Source: Symsagittifera roscoffensis
Lineage: Eukaryota > Xenacoelomorpha > Acoela > Convolutidae
Assembly: GCF_963678635.1 (NCBI RefSeq)
Contig: NC_087066.1
Location: 66,971,477 to 67,035,476, forward strand
DNA length: 64,000 bases
Reading direction: 5' to 3'
Under the pieces are notes generated by a model. The model searched no databases, was not told where the DNA came from, and saw nothing but the letters and a program-made list of their open reading frames with translations. How positions within the stretch are numbered: position 1 is the stretch's first letter; the number at the start of each line of letters is the position of its first letter. Positions 20,641 to 31,874 of this stretch are shown here, in pieces. The translations under genes and the position numbers were made by a program.

Positions 20641-22055
20641 CAAGATGACAAGCAACCTCTCCGAATGGATCCGGACTGGGGACAAGGAGAAAGGAGATCT
20701 GGAGGAGGATAGTTACAAGATCTTGAGCCAGTTCTACAAGGAGAGAAAGAATTTACTCAATCACACAGAGAAAAGATCGCACGACCAGATGGGACATCAG
20801 GGGACAGACAAGATACAACAAAGAATACTACACAGGTTTGATTGGCCAGGGTTGCGAAAGGCTTGCGAAAGGTGAGTAAACGCATATTTGTCGTGTTTGC
20901 AAGTGAAGGACCCTAGAAAAATGAAAATCCCACTTAAATCTCGGGAAAGCTCGGAATTTAACGAGGTCGTGCAGATAGACCATCAGTAGGTCTGCATGAC
21001 CGACTCGGGATACAATCAGATACTGGTAATTATAGATCACTTCACGAAACTGGCAGAAGCGGTGCCATGTCAGACGGCCTCAGCGGAAGAGACTTGTGAT
21101 CATTTGATAACACATTAGATATCACAATATGGTTGTCCGATGACAACCCAGTCGGACCATGGGAAAGCCTTCACGGGGGACCTGACAAAGGAACTTATGG
21201 AAGATCGCATATTGCTCAAGCGCACTCGACAACCTATCATACTCAAAAGAACGGATTAGTGGAAAGGCACAACAGAACTCTGGTGAACATGCTCAGGGTA
21301 TATTGCTCGAGATACATGACAGATTGGGACAAATATCTGCCACAAGTGGCGGGGGCGTATAACAACACGCAGCGCTCAACAACAGGGATCAGTCATTTTA
21401 TGATGTTGACTGGCAGAGAGGGAGAGAGAGAGAAATGCCCTTGACATTCTTCTATCCGGAATGCGAAGGGAAGAAGACGTCGCCTCAGGCGTACGTCATG
21501 GAAGCGGTCAGGATACAACAAGAAATGAACGAGCTCTGTAGAAGAAACACGGCGCAGGCACAGATGAGACAGCGGAAAAAGTACGATGAAAAAATACTTC
21601 AGGCGAAACAGAATGCTTTGGGACAATACGTCTGGGTGTTCCAGAATGTCATACTTCCAAAAAGGACTAAGAAGTTGCTGAAGAAAAGGAGAAGACAGCT
21701 TATGATAACAAAAGTACACCAGCAGGGCCGGTTCTATGGCTTGAGTACAGGGAGTGCGGTGCACTACAAAAACCTGAAACCTCACGTCCCATCTCCGGAA
21801 GATTGGTGTGTACCACAGAACATGGAAGGACTAGAGTACCTACTGGTAGAACCAGCATATGAGGTGAACAAGGAAGGCACCAGAGAAAAGAATGACGGCG
21901 AGGACGTGAGCATGGATGATAACGAGAAGATAGAGGTGGATTCGGACGAAGGGTCTTTCGCGGAGGAAGAATGGAATGATCCAGAGCAGAACGAAAGGAC
22001 TTACCAACACCAAAAATTTAATGATAAAGAAGCTCAGGGAAGTGAGAGAGACTAA
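20641..22055 (+). pseudogene. Element B1 integrase (decayed)
   Basis: The HHCC finger is seen as HDQMGHQGTDK followed by a Cys pair near 20,870-20,900. The catalytic core shows QIDHQ near 20,970, VIIDHFTKLAEAVPC near 21,030-21,070, the second Asp in TQSDHGKAF near 21,150 (Asn of the usual DNG replaced by His) and the Glu in GLVERHNR near 21,260. At 21,435-22,055 the C-terminal domain follows in one 206-codon frame, ending in an acidic tail. Three Trp or other codons in the core are stops, so it is inactive. This module is absent from copy B2. Confidence 0.8.
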
Positions 22056-22548
22056 AGGGTTGGAACTGAATCAGGGGGAAACCGGGCCCACCATAGGAAG
22101 AAATTTCAAGACAAAATTCGAGATACTGAATGAGTATTCAGAGAACATCCTGATTACAGATAGCGACTTCGTTTTGTCAGATAGGACTAGTGCGATCTCT
22201 ATAACAGCGGACATGAGCTTCAACACGAGACTGGAAGCAGACTTCAAAAGAGAATATCAGAACGTGGAGTTGCTATTCAGGTAGAGGCCAGGGTTGGGAG
22301 GAATGGCTGCGCTTCCTCCTTCAGTTTCACAAGTTCCTGATGAATATCTGTGCTTCTTGGTGATGAGAGTCAACGAGAGGAACACGATAGACCCCGAGCA
22401 TGTGATGCTGGCACTAACGAGGTTGAGGGTCTTCATGGTCGAAAGAGGAATACGAGAGGTCTCAATGCCGGTTCACGATCCAAACAGCGGCAGGTTCAGC
22501 CCAAGGGAGTTATTCTCATACATGTGGTCTTTGGAGAAACGGAGATAG
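22056..22548 (+). pseudogene. Element B1 cargo, first segment
   Basis: After the integrase tail, frames continue. A broken stretch runs at 22,056-22,284, then an 84-codon frame at 22,294-22,548 with an ordered look (EYLCFLVMRVNER, a helical middle, and GRFSPRELFSYMWSLE). It resembles nothing I can name. Its continuity with the integrase suggests that it belongs to the polyprotein or to a following ORF of the element. Confidence 0.4.
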
Positions 22549-22985
22549 TGGTGCACCTACACAAGAATTACTAATTGAGTATCGCCTGAGCTTTGAATGA
22601 ACATGGAGATCTTGAGTTGGGGGGCACAGGGTTCTTGAGCTAGGTAGGAGGTAGCACGAGTCAGGTAGATGAGTTTTAATGTAATTGGCATGACAATTAA
22701 AATCTGAAGAGTTAATGGTGCTAAGACATAAAGTGAATCTGCATATTTTTAACATCTTAGTTGAATCATTTTAATGGAGTTGTTCAGATAATGTCTTAAA
22801 GGTACTAATGGGAGGGGGTTTTAGGCTAGGCATGGACAAAAGCATCTTAGTCTAAAAACAAATTCTATTTTCAAATTGATTTGCAAATTGAATTGACACT
22901 CAAACTACACTCACTCGAAAAAACCAGAGACATCTCGAACGGTTCTTCACTAGCAGTACTAGAGGAGGATACTTCTTGAGTCGGT
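22549..22985 (+). other. Element B1 internal non-coding stretch with a short tandem repeat
   Basis: I find no convincing frame. At about 22,970-23,040 a 29-base unit built on CTTGAGTTGGTTTGGGAAAG is repeated a little over twice. It is part of the general excess of CTTGAG in this family. Confidence 0.4.
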
Positions 22986-23900
22986 TTGGGAAAGGTGTTT
23001 CTTGAGTTGGTTTGGGAAAGGTATTTCTTGAGTTGGTTGATACGTGAGATCACTAGAAAAGAATCAACGATGGCGGATCGTTTCTGGAAGTCTATGCCAG
23101 CAGCGCTCAAAAGACCCACCCTTGATGAGCTAAGCAAGCGCTTGAGGGATCTTGATTATACGCAAGTGGACGAAAGACTGGCGGTGATGTTGATCGCCAT
23201 CCTGCAACTGGAATGCAGAGAGTCAGCGACGGAAGCCGTGTTGATGGTGGGATACCAGATGGCCATCCTGGAATGTGGACGGAGGATGGGAAGGGGATGA
23301 CCTTGCGAAAAACCCTGGCTTGGGTAGCGACACGGAATATGGTGCGGGAGAATTTCCACTTCCAACCAGGCCTCCAGCAGGAACAGCGACTCAGTCCACG
23401 AGTAAGCCACCGTCGAAATTCCGCTCGCAACAGACAGAGGAGTCGTATCCGGATCTCGGCAGTATGAAGAGAGAGACGGGAAGGGCCCAAAAGGAACGGG
23501 ACAAAGCCATTCTGGATAGGGATCAGGTGACTCTTGAGAGGGCAGGCAATACTCGAGCGGGACAAGGCGATTCTTGATTGGGATCTGCTGATGACAGAAT
23601 AAGTACAAGAGCAGGGGCTACAAGAAAGCGAAGCCAATTGTGACCAGATAAAATCAGAACTAGAGCGACTACAAAGGAGGCAACAAGCGGTCACGAGTGG
23701 GAAAGAGAAAAAGAGGACCACGACTGAACCGGCTGTCGCGAGATCGAGACCAGCGTCGCGAGTAGAGGTAGACGAAGCTACTCGAGCGAGCGGTCGCTTC
23801 AAACTGGACCGTGCTGCCCAAAAACACATGAATGAGGGCCTGGAAGCAAGGACGACTCCCGAACCAGTTCCTTCCCTGCGCAATCTAGAGGCAATCTAGT
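22986..23900 (+). pseudogene. Element B1 cargo: helical and coiled-coil segment
   Basis: ATG at 23,070 opens ADRFWKSMPAALKRP, then a helical stretch to about 23,300. After a frame change, heptad-like charged repeats (KERDKAILDRD and similar) at about 23,480-23,700 indicate a coiled coil. A basic, Ala/Thr/Arg-rich tail follows to 23,900. It is interrupted by stops at about 23,300, 23,577 and 23,601. It precedes the SGNH-like domain and could have served for oligomerisation, much as a coiled coil precedes the esterase in ORF1 proteins of some CR1/L2 LINEs. Confidence 0.4.
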
Positions 23901-24069
23901 TAGGCCTTAAATGGAAATCTCGCTGCCGAGTTTGACGCCCAATTCAACCAGTAGTAGTCAGACCTGGACGGGCACGCCGCGCCTCAGGGAGTTGCAAGAG
24001 AGGTTGTAGTCAAAGGCTCGAGAGAATTCAGAACGAGAAGAGCGACCACCGACCTGGAAAGAACACCTA

Positions 24070-24880
24070 GTGAGGAGCGTAGTGATCTCGAGTTACAAGA
24101 AGAACACTGACGACAGGTTCCACCGACATAATCGAGAGGACTGGACGGCTGCGCAACGAGCGAGAAGAGATGCCTTTCATGACGCTGCGTGGGTAGAGTA
24201 CTTTTTACAACCGAGAATACCCGAAGGCACGATACACTTGATAATGGGGGACAGTCTCGTCCGAGTCCTGACAAGGATCCAGGCCCATCGGCAAGTGGGA
24301 ATCTTGAGTTTCTCGGGCGCAGCGATGCCCCAGATGTTGGCGTCCCTGCAGATGCTGGAGATGGGGAGGACACAGTTACGTTGGTGATGGGAACCAAGGA
24401 CGTGTCCCGGGGCGACGAAGGAAAATGATGAGGCTACAAGACAAAGTGAGCTGCATTCTTGAGGAGCTAAGAATTTACCTGGAGCAAACAATCATCACCA
24501 TCTGCACCGTTCCCTATAACATGATGACGGACTAGAATGCGAGGGAGATGAACGAGAGGGTTCGAAACATCAATGAAATAATCAGACAAATCCAGCAGAA
24601 AGGTATGCTGCCCATGAGAGTGCTTGACGTAGCGAGAATGATGGAAGATTCCCTTCCGGAGGATGCATCCTCGAATGGTATCCACTTCGACAGGCCAAGG
24701 GGTACAGAGTGGCTGAATGGCGTCTTCCAGAGGCATATAAATTTCCTTGAGTCTAATCTACTGGAGAGGGGGCAATTCACCTTTGGTCCACCCCCGATAC
24801 CTCCCTTTTTCCTGGCCCGTTCGGTAACTGATCGCTTGGGGAGAGGGATCGACTCGAGACTCGAGAGGGAGCTCAACTAG
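24070..24880 (+). pseudogene. SGNH (GDSL-type) hydrolase-like domain in the element B1 cargo
   Basis: Four conserved SGNH blocks occur in order with normal spacing. Block I is MGDSL (Ser codon 24,253). Block II Gly is in SFSGAAMP (24,316). Block III is GTKD at 24,390-24,401, where GxND is expected, so Asn is now Lys. Block V is NGIHF at 24,674-24,688, where DGIHF is expected: the catalytic Asp is Asn, the His is kept. A helix after block V (GTEWLNGVFQRHINFL) also fits the family. The reading frame shifts between blocks II and III and has stops near 24,427 and 24,535, so this copy is dead. SGNH enzymes are esterases/lipases/acetyl-hydrolases. Esterase domains are known in ORF1 of CR1-like LINEs; in an LTR element it is unexpected. 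It lies about 2 kb downstream of the integrase, on the same strand. Confidence 0.65.
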
Positions 24881-25345
24881 TAGCAGAAGCAGACAGTTGA
24901 GGTCGACACCCATGGAAGGAGACGAGGAGGAATCTTCTACGCCCCAGAGCTCTGTTGTGTCGTCAGTGGTGGTGGTAGACAGCAAGAAGAAGGTGGAAGG
25001 TCCGGGGAAGCAAGCAGAACCCGGTACCTGGAGCGAGTGAAGGATCTAGATCTTGAGGATCTAGCCTGCCGAAAAGAGTTGAAGAAGACCTTGGGGATCA
25101 GTGGGCTGTAATATGAAGACTTGAGCAATCACTATTGGACTTGCTAAAGGCCCATGAGGCGCACTTTCCCGAGCCACGACACAGGACACGGCGGACTTGA
25201 CGGGAATTACTCAGAGATCAATAATGGGGCCAATCAATTATAGGCCTCTCAAGGAGCTGGGAAGTCCAGGCCTGATAGTGGAGCAACCCAGACATCGGAC
25301 TAGTGTGGCCAGGATCAGAGTGGCGACCCCGCGCAGCTTAGGACG
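24881..25345 (+). pseudogene. Element B1 cargo: Ser-rich linker
   Basis: Low-complexity coding-like sequence, rich in Ser, Glu and Arg and broken by stops, connects the SGNH-like domain to the next ordered segment. A helical piece (VKDLDLEDLACRKELKK) is visible near 25,037-25,090. No family is recognised. Confidence 0.35.
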
Positions 25346-26200
25346 ATGGACAAGCTTCTTGAGCCAAAGAGTATGGGACAGCCTGATACAGCTTACATGG
25401 ATGCGAAACTTGCGGAAGACCCAAGGTACGGGAGATGCTGTGGAACTTCACGGCTGGCCAAGGCGTTTGCAGTCTATGACAGGTCTGATCCCGGGGCGGT
25501 GAGAGCGATTATTGTAGTGGGGTCGGACTTTGAGGGGACGTCACCGAAGTTGTTTTGGCCAGAAACCTTAGTGTACCTTTTACCAGGGGCGGAGTTAAAT
25601 CAAATGTTGACCCTGATCGTAGCGATAAAGTTAGAGACACCGTGTGAGCCGGAGCTTTTATTATTAGCCGGAATGAATGATCACCTGCACGCGGCGGGAC
25701 TGCTGGAGCCTCTGAGAAGCGGAAAGCCTTAACAAAGAAGATCTGGGAGGCGAGTCAGACCTTGTTTACAGCAATGAATGAAGTGCAGGAACTGGTGGCA
25801 TCCCGGTTGGGATCAAAGACGAGAGTGGTATTCGCGTCATCACAGTGTTACGCGAGTATGCCACCTGCTTTACTATTCGTTTACGACATGTTAGTTCTGA
25901 TTGCAGAGGGAAACGGATGACGGATACTGATGGCGGCTCCAAATCGTGAGCTAGAACCGGTAAACTTGAGACTCTTGAAGTCGGAAGTGGCGACGGTGTG
26001 GGCGGATGCGTCTCACGCTCTAAGGGGCTTTTACGAGCTTGCGGACATCCTGATCGTCTTGGACGAGGTCTTTTGTCTTGAGGTGTCGAACCTCGCACGA
26101 CAACTGAAGTTCAACCCGGAAGTGGGGGATGACCATCCAGTGATAACACATCTGACAGCCAGCCTGTGGTTCCGGAGTATGGAGCCGACGATCACGATTT
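25346..26200 (+). pseudogene. Second SGNH-like segment in the element B1 cargo
   Basis: A 128-codon frame (25,346-25,732) has AIIVVGSDF (25,504-25,531), PGAEL (about 25,583) and LLLLAGMNDHLHAAG (25,657-25,701). The last of these looks like SGNH block III (GxND). The next frame has VVFASS near 25,830 and, in 25,930-26,200, a long helical part ending with GDDHP near 26,127, which might stand for the D-x-x-H block. The order suggests a diverged SGNH fold without the classic GDS box, but this is pattern matching only. It could be another alpha/beta fold. Frames are broken at about 25,733 and 25,920. Confidence 0.4.
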
Positions 26201-27220
26201 CCACTAGAAAGACGATGGGGCCAAACAACGAGAGAAAGAATGTGGCGGCAGCCGAAAACAAGTGGAATCTATGCTATACCGTCGAACACAAGAGCGAGGA
26301 AGATGGCCGTTCCTGACCCTGAGACTTGAGAATGTGACGGACAAGACGAAAGAGAGTGCTCCACCACAAGTGAAGCAGATATGGGAGTGTCTGGAGGAAC
26401 AGCTGGAAGTGGCAGAAGAGAGAGAGATGACCGTGGAGAGATTCGTCACGGCTGCAAACGAAGTGACTATTGGAGGCTTCTGGAGAGAGCACGTGAAGGG
26501 CGAACTGAAGACCAGAAGGGAATAGGAGATCTTGAGACTCTTGAGTCCATGCTGGGAGAAGAAGTATCTGAAAGAGGTGTTCTACGCAGGAAACACCATC
26601 TTTAAAGAGTTCTTACAGGAGCTCTTGAGTTTGCCCATCAACCTCTTGCTGGCTTTGTACTTGGTATACCCTAGGCACATGTTCAATATGGTGCCAGCAT
26701 ATATGTTCAGCAGGAGTGTGGAGACGCTCTGAATTGATGGATACTTGACTCTAATACTCCTGACACATAGGGAGCTGACTACAATTCATCGACTGATGAA
26801 GTATGGGGAACCCCTGTCGGCGGGGAAGCCCACCCGAGTCCCGATACGTATTCCTACAAGTGTGCTGCTGGGCTGAAGACGCTGCTTGTGGAGTTTCTCC
26901 TGATGAAGAACAGGCATTTGACAGGCAAAGAGAGAAGCGCAAAGACGAGAGAAGAAGTGAGGGAAGCGAATGTAGGAAGGCCTCTCCTGACCGACTTGTG
27001 CTTGGCCATGAGATGTGATCCCGTGGGATGATCAGGGGATTGGGAGAGGTGGTGACTTGTGTTTATGGGCCAGCCGTGACGTACGGCTTCCCGGATCTGC
27101 TTGTGGCAGCATACCGACATTTGATGGTGCACGTGAGCCTGATCAGCGTTCTGGACGGGACGGCACTGAACTGGTGTCGATAAGAAGACTTGAGAGCGCG
27201 AATGAGTGAGACAGTGCTCT
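26201..27220 (+). pseudogene. Element B1 cargo: helical segment
   Basis: Ordered, mostly helical sequence is spread over three frames (26,262-26,525; 26,532-26,732; 26,870-27,200). One stretch is hydrophobic (LLSLPINLLLALYLVYPRHMFNM) and could be a membrane-associated helix. Stops and frame changes lie near 26,525, 26,730 and 26,880. I do not recognise a family. Confidence 0.35.
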
Positions 27221-28753
27221 TCGGGAAGTTAAAGGACCCAGAAACAATAGCGCCCAATTTCAGGGGTCAACTGCAATGCAGGATGGGGGAAAACGAGAAG
27301 GTCTCATCGAATTCTATCCGAAAATCTGGAACTTGAATCCAACAGCAAAAGACACAATGGAAGTCTTGAGGATTCCAGCCTGGACGAAAAGCTTTGAGTA
27401 TACAAAGTTGGAGCTGGAGACAATTCTTGAGGGGGATGTGTTGCCCGCCGCGATTCCTGAGTTCCCGACGGTGAGGCGGATGACGCTGGGGATGAATAGC
27501 CCCAAGGTAGTCCCTTCCCTAAAAGCAAGAGCGACAGTGAAGTAGCAGCAAAAGGAATTCACGGAAAGCTGGGACCCCTTGTTCATCGGGTATTCGGCAG
27601 CGGTGTACTTCCATTCCTGTGAAACCAGGATAAATTCGTGGACCACGCAAGCAAAGAAGATGAGGGGTTCGATGTCTCCAAAGTACGAGAGTCGGGAAGT
27701 GTTGAAAACTTTTGAGAAGGCGGGGCTCGAAAGCAAGCTGCCCATCTTTGATGACGGGAGGATGATGGTAGAGGAAGGTCACCTAGCCCTGAAGGACGAA
27801 ATGAAATTTGGCACGAGAAAATATCGGGCACCTTATGGGTTACAAGAAGCAGAGCTGCAGCAGGAGGGACGGTAGTTGGACGCGGCAGGAGTTCTATACG
27901 TGCCCCTCACTGAGAATAAGACGGCAGATCCGATGACACCTTCCCCTTGTCTGTGGGAGCCCCAGGAGACAGAAGGAACCTTTCAGTGGAGAACAGGTTC
28001 ACTGCCGCGCTGGAGCCGAACCAGCCAGAGTCAGGAGAGAGGAAGAGAATGGACGAAACTCTCAGCCAAGCTCGAGAGGAAACGGAGGTTGGAAATACGC
28101 CAGATAGAGGGGCAAAGAACGGGGAGTTTAGCCGCATCATCACACGTGAGCTACTTCAAGAGCTGAGTGGGGACGACTGGGCAAACACTGCCACCACACC
28201 ATTGGGGTCTCCTCGGAAGAATCTTGAGTTGCCACTAACGAGTGAACCATCCAACATGGTAATGGTGCTCCTAACCGACGAAGCAAGGGAGGAGAACACC
28301 TTTGAGGGAAACAAAGATACGTTCTTAAGCAAGCTGGATGAGGAGGCGTGGCGAAGTTTCCTGGACGAATTCAACCAGAGAGTGGAAACCAAATTGCATG
28401 GAGTAGATGAGTTCAAGGAAGAGCTATGGAGCACGGTGGTGAAGTTTGGAGAGCCAGTCCTGATCGGCACTGGACTCGACGAGAAAGGAAGAGAAGGGTT
28501 GCTCGAGAAGATGATTGGCCTAAGGAAGCAGAAGCAGGACGCCGGGGCCAACCCATGTGAAGATAACTCTACTCTGAACAGAAAAACTGATAATAAAAAA
28601 TTAAGTGCTGAGGTAGATGATAAATGTAAGACTAGTAATAGGATTAAAAATACCAATATTCTTAAGGCTAGAGAAAAGGGAGGCAAGAGTTGGAAAATAG
28701 GGACCTGGGAAAGAAGTGGAGTCAGTGTTGGTGGTGAAAACGCCCCCGAGTAA
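27221..28753 (+). pseudogene. Element B1 cargo: unknown charged segment
   Basis: Two longer frames stand out: 27,276-27,545 (89 codons) and 27,947-28,753 (268 codons, the longest in the cargo). The second is acidic in the middle (EEAWRSFLDEFNQRVE, DEFKEELW) with a Lys-rich end. It is probably a helical domain. No homology is recognised. The 268-codon length suggests that this part decayed less or later than the rest. Confidence 0.4.
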
Positions 28754-29302
28754 GGGAATAAAGTCTAGGAAAAGGAAACGGAAGACAGAGGAAGCGAGTC
28801 GTTCGGCGGATGCGGTTTCTGAGAAAAATCGAAAAGAGACAGCTCCCATGAATCTAGCGCGAGGGAAAACAGAGGCCTACAAGACCGGCTTAGCAACCAG
28901 GAGGCTGACCGAGGTGCTGCGGGAAATGGGAGCCCCAATGACCCCGGGAACGGAGGATGACTTCAAACCCCAGAAGACAAACGCAAAAAGGGGTTCGACG
29001 AGTGGACAGACGTGGGAGATGGACATCCGGAAGAAGTGGCTTTCCACGCAACACCAGACCATTGGGAAGCAAGCGACGTGCGATCCTCTCGAGAGGAATG
29101 CGACGAGGAATACCGCTCGGTCTTGGTGGATGGCTCTGGAAACCACGAAAGAACTGGAGGGTTGCCTGAAGGAGCTTGATCACGGGGTGTCCCGCAAGCG
29201 GTGGGATTGGGCCACCCAGCAGAAGGCCGAGGTTAACAAACTAGAGTAGGGAAATTGTAGGGATCTTGGGAGAACCTGCTGTTTGAATGATTTGATGATG
29301 CG
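28754..29302 (+). pseudogene. Element B1 cargo: basic segment
   Basis: The 177-codon frame 28,716-29,249 overlaps the previous segment in another register. Its start is very basic (KGIKSRKRKRKTEE), like a nuclear localisation signal. A helical, Arg/Glu/Trp-containing part follows. The function is unknown. Confidence 0.35.
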
Positions 29303-31094
29303 ATGAGAGCACCGTCGTCAGCGTTGCCATTGATGGCGAATCCTTTTGTCCGCACGGCAAAACAGTTGATGTTCACGTTGAGTTTTGCGGGAGTGGCATT
29401 GGAAGCTTTGACCTCGCACGATAAACTGAAACTGGGCGGAAAGAGTCTTCAGGTGTATCAAATGCTGGTGCAACATATTGCTCGAGACAATTCGGGGTTA
29501 AGCCTAGCGAGAAGAAAAGATTCCACTTGTTTCTTGAGGTGGATTATGTCAGTGGTAACTGATACTACTGTACAAATGGCCCATCAAAAAGCGAAGAGTA
29601 GTAAAACCATGGAAAGGAGAGTCTCCACTGTTATCCAGAACGTATACTAGAGTACGGTAATTGAAAAGGAAGAGACCTCGAGGCAGTCTCTAGAGAGCCA
29701 TGGAAAACTTGATAAAATACGTAGGTTCTACAACAAGAAATTCGAGGAGGGGCATGACTTACATCGAAACTTGGCCCGAGCAGAAGATATGCGAAACCCA
29801 CGAATTGTGGAGAATATCAATATGTGTCTGGAGTAATGTGATTAGCTTACAACCCTTTCTTGGACTCGGAGGCCGGAAATACCTACATGAATTTTGAGGT
29901 GGCAGCATTGTTGAAGTTTTAGACGGAGAAAATCATCGAGATCGATCCGACTGAAAGGGAAAGGCCAAGCTTAGGTCTGTTACTCGAGAAAATGCCAGAG
30001 GGAATCAGCGTGCCGCACTCGAACAAGAGGATGGAACTAAAGTTGGGAAGTGGAAACGACATGTTGGTCACAAATTTGGGGATTGTTCGGAAATTGCCGA
30101 GACCCTCTTGGTGCCCTCATCAACGCGCGAGTTTGATTGAAGAAATCACGGAGCTAGCTATACTGTCACCAGCGAAGGATGAAGATTTGGGAAATCTGAA
30201 CGTGGTGCACAAATTAATCTTACCTCAGCGAAAGGAAATGGAGGAAACGACGGGCAATCAAGAAAAGCTAGTGAAGAAAATGGAACCGGGTAGTTGTTTG
30301 GATCTGGTGTGTAGAGGTGGAGAACATGCTTGAGATGGACGATCCTGCGTCGGAATACAATAGTTTCAGAAGGAAGACCTAGCCACGTGGTTTAGCGAAG
30401 TCACGGAGAAGGAGAAATGTGAGGTGCAGATAGTGGCTGAATGCTATATGAGCACAACGGTGAACATAGCGACGGCGTTGTTATTCATCTCGAGGATGTG
30501 CAGCTTGCAATCACTGGAGATGCTAGAATCTGAACACCAATTAGTTACGGCGTTGAGCGTGGAATTATGGCCTGGAGTGTTGCAGATGGTCCAAAAGCAC
30601 ATCAGAGGATGAAAGATCGGTCTTGAGATGGAGATGGGATTTCCCGTGAGTGAAGCCTACAGTTTGCAAACGAATGCAAAATCTCTAGTGGGATCGGTAA
30701 TGGCCAATCTGTGTGGAAGCCACTATCCATTACATATGGCGATGGTGGAAGCACCCAGTCAGAGGGTGTTAATTGACAAAGCCTTCTCGATACCCAAGTG
30801 TGTACGCCTGGCTCGCATGTCGCATCACTCACAGCGACTAATGAGGAAAATCCTGGGAGCTGTGCCGGAGGACCAATGAGAGAAATTGAGCAAGATCTGA
30901 AGGGAGGAACACTTGAGTTTGGAAAATAAAAACACGAGTGACTTCGAGAGACAAAACACAATCAGGAAAGCGATGAACAGTGCCCCAGCGATGGAAGGAA
31001 ATAACGTAACACATGAGAAGATGATGGAACTTGAGCCTCTGTTGGAAGCTTTGGGAGAGCGCAACCTCCGGAGTGGTACCACAAAGCTGACAGT
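29303..31094 (+). pseudogene. Element B1 cargo: helical segments before the C-terminal domain
   Basis: Short ordered frames at 29,303-29,650, 29,992-30,333, 30,424-30,612 and 30,628-30,879 follow one another with frame changes between them. Typical pieces are LMFTLSFAGVALEALTSHDK and AYSLQTNAKSLVGSVMANL. They look like one continuous helical protein broken by mutations. The end (about 30,960-31,060) matches the start of the domain kept in copy B2 (38,400-38,530). Confidence 0.35.
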
Positions 31095-31874
31095 GTGGTA
31101 CACACAAAGCTGACAGTGTGGTACACAGAGCAATCGAACCTCTGCTTGATATGGGATGGGGAAGAAATTAGGTCAGACGGGTTATCTGACCATCAGCAGA
31201 AGGTCACCCTTTTCGTGGTGAGTTCGATGCTGGCGTTGCGATGGATCGAAAAAAATTTGACGAAATATCGAGAGTCGAGAGCGCCTACAGCGGAAACAAT
31301 ACATGCCATTGACTACAACCGGAGGCTTGAGTTGTTTGTGAGTGCGTGAAATTTGTTCTCGATACCTATGGAGAAGAGGCACGTGTGGAGTCGCATCAGA
31401 TTCTTCCCATGGTTTTGAGCGACGTCGACGTCTTGGTTATACACTGTGACGAAGGATCACATGAAGAAACATCAGAAGGAGTATCGACCGTTCCTCCTCG
31501 AGATTGGACCGGAAGCTTTCAAGGGGCCCTTGTTAACTTATCGTAATGCGATTATCAAGGGTTGGAAAAGAGTTGGCAATGTGTCTCAAGACAATACCAA
31601 AGCGAGGGAATCATTATTGGAAATAGACTTGGCGAAAAACGGGAGCCTGCGTTTGCACAATCCCTTTAGCAGGAATAGGGAACCTAAAGTGAAGGGTCTA
31701 CCGAATCAGGCAAAAAAACTACAAGAGCAAAGGGAGTGGATGCGGTCCTACGAACAGCTGAAGGCATGGGAAGAGATCGTGATCAGTTCCGATGACAAAG
31801 AAGAACTGGCAAGGCAGATTACGATGTCGAATGTGTCAGGACCCAGTACCTCGAAGACAAGGAGCACGAACTGA
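31095..31874 (+). pseudogene. Conserved C-terminal domain of the family B cargo, copy in B1
   Basis: This part occurs three times in the window: here, at 34,553-35,086 and at 37,612-38,535 (both minus). Shared landmarks are the DHQQKV stretch, LALRWIE, AIDYNRRLELF, KRVG, REWMRSYEQL and EEIVISSDD, ending Ser/Thr-rich just before the LTR region. It is helical and charged. Conservation among diverged copies shows that it was a real protein end of the element. No known family is recognised. In B1 the frame breaks near 31,349-31,445. Confidence 0.6.

Noticed and set aside
17515-22055. APOBEC-like G-to-A hypermutation of B1
   Set aside because: Several Trp codons are TGA or TAG, but stops also arise from C-to-T changes and indels, and the number of sites is too small to separate from neutral decay without an ancestral sequence.
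18266-31133. Minus-strand frames across B1 (for example 23,107-23,883 and 28,156-28,686)
   Set aside because: They are antisense to the collinear element, Ser/Leu/Pro-rich by composition, with no match to any family I know.
22056-31874. Polinton/Maverick or other large DNA virus-like element as the source of the cargo
   Set aside because: No DNA polymerase B, packaging ATPase or capsid motif is seen, and the cargo is collinear with pol and ends at the LTR.
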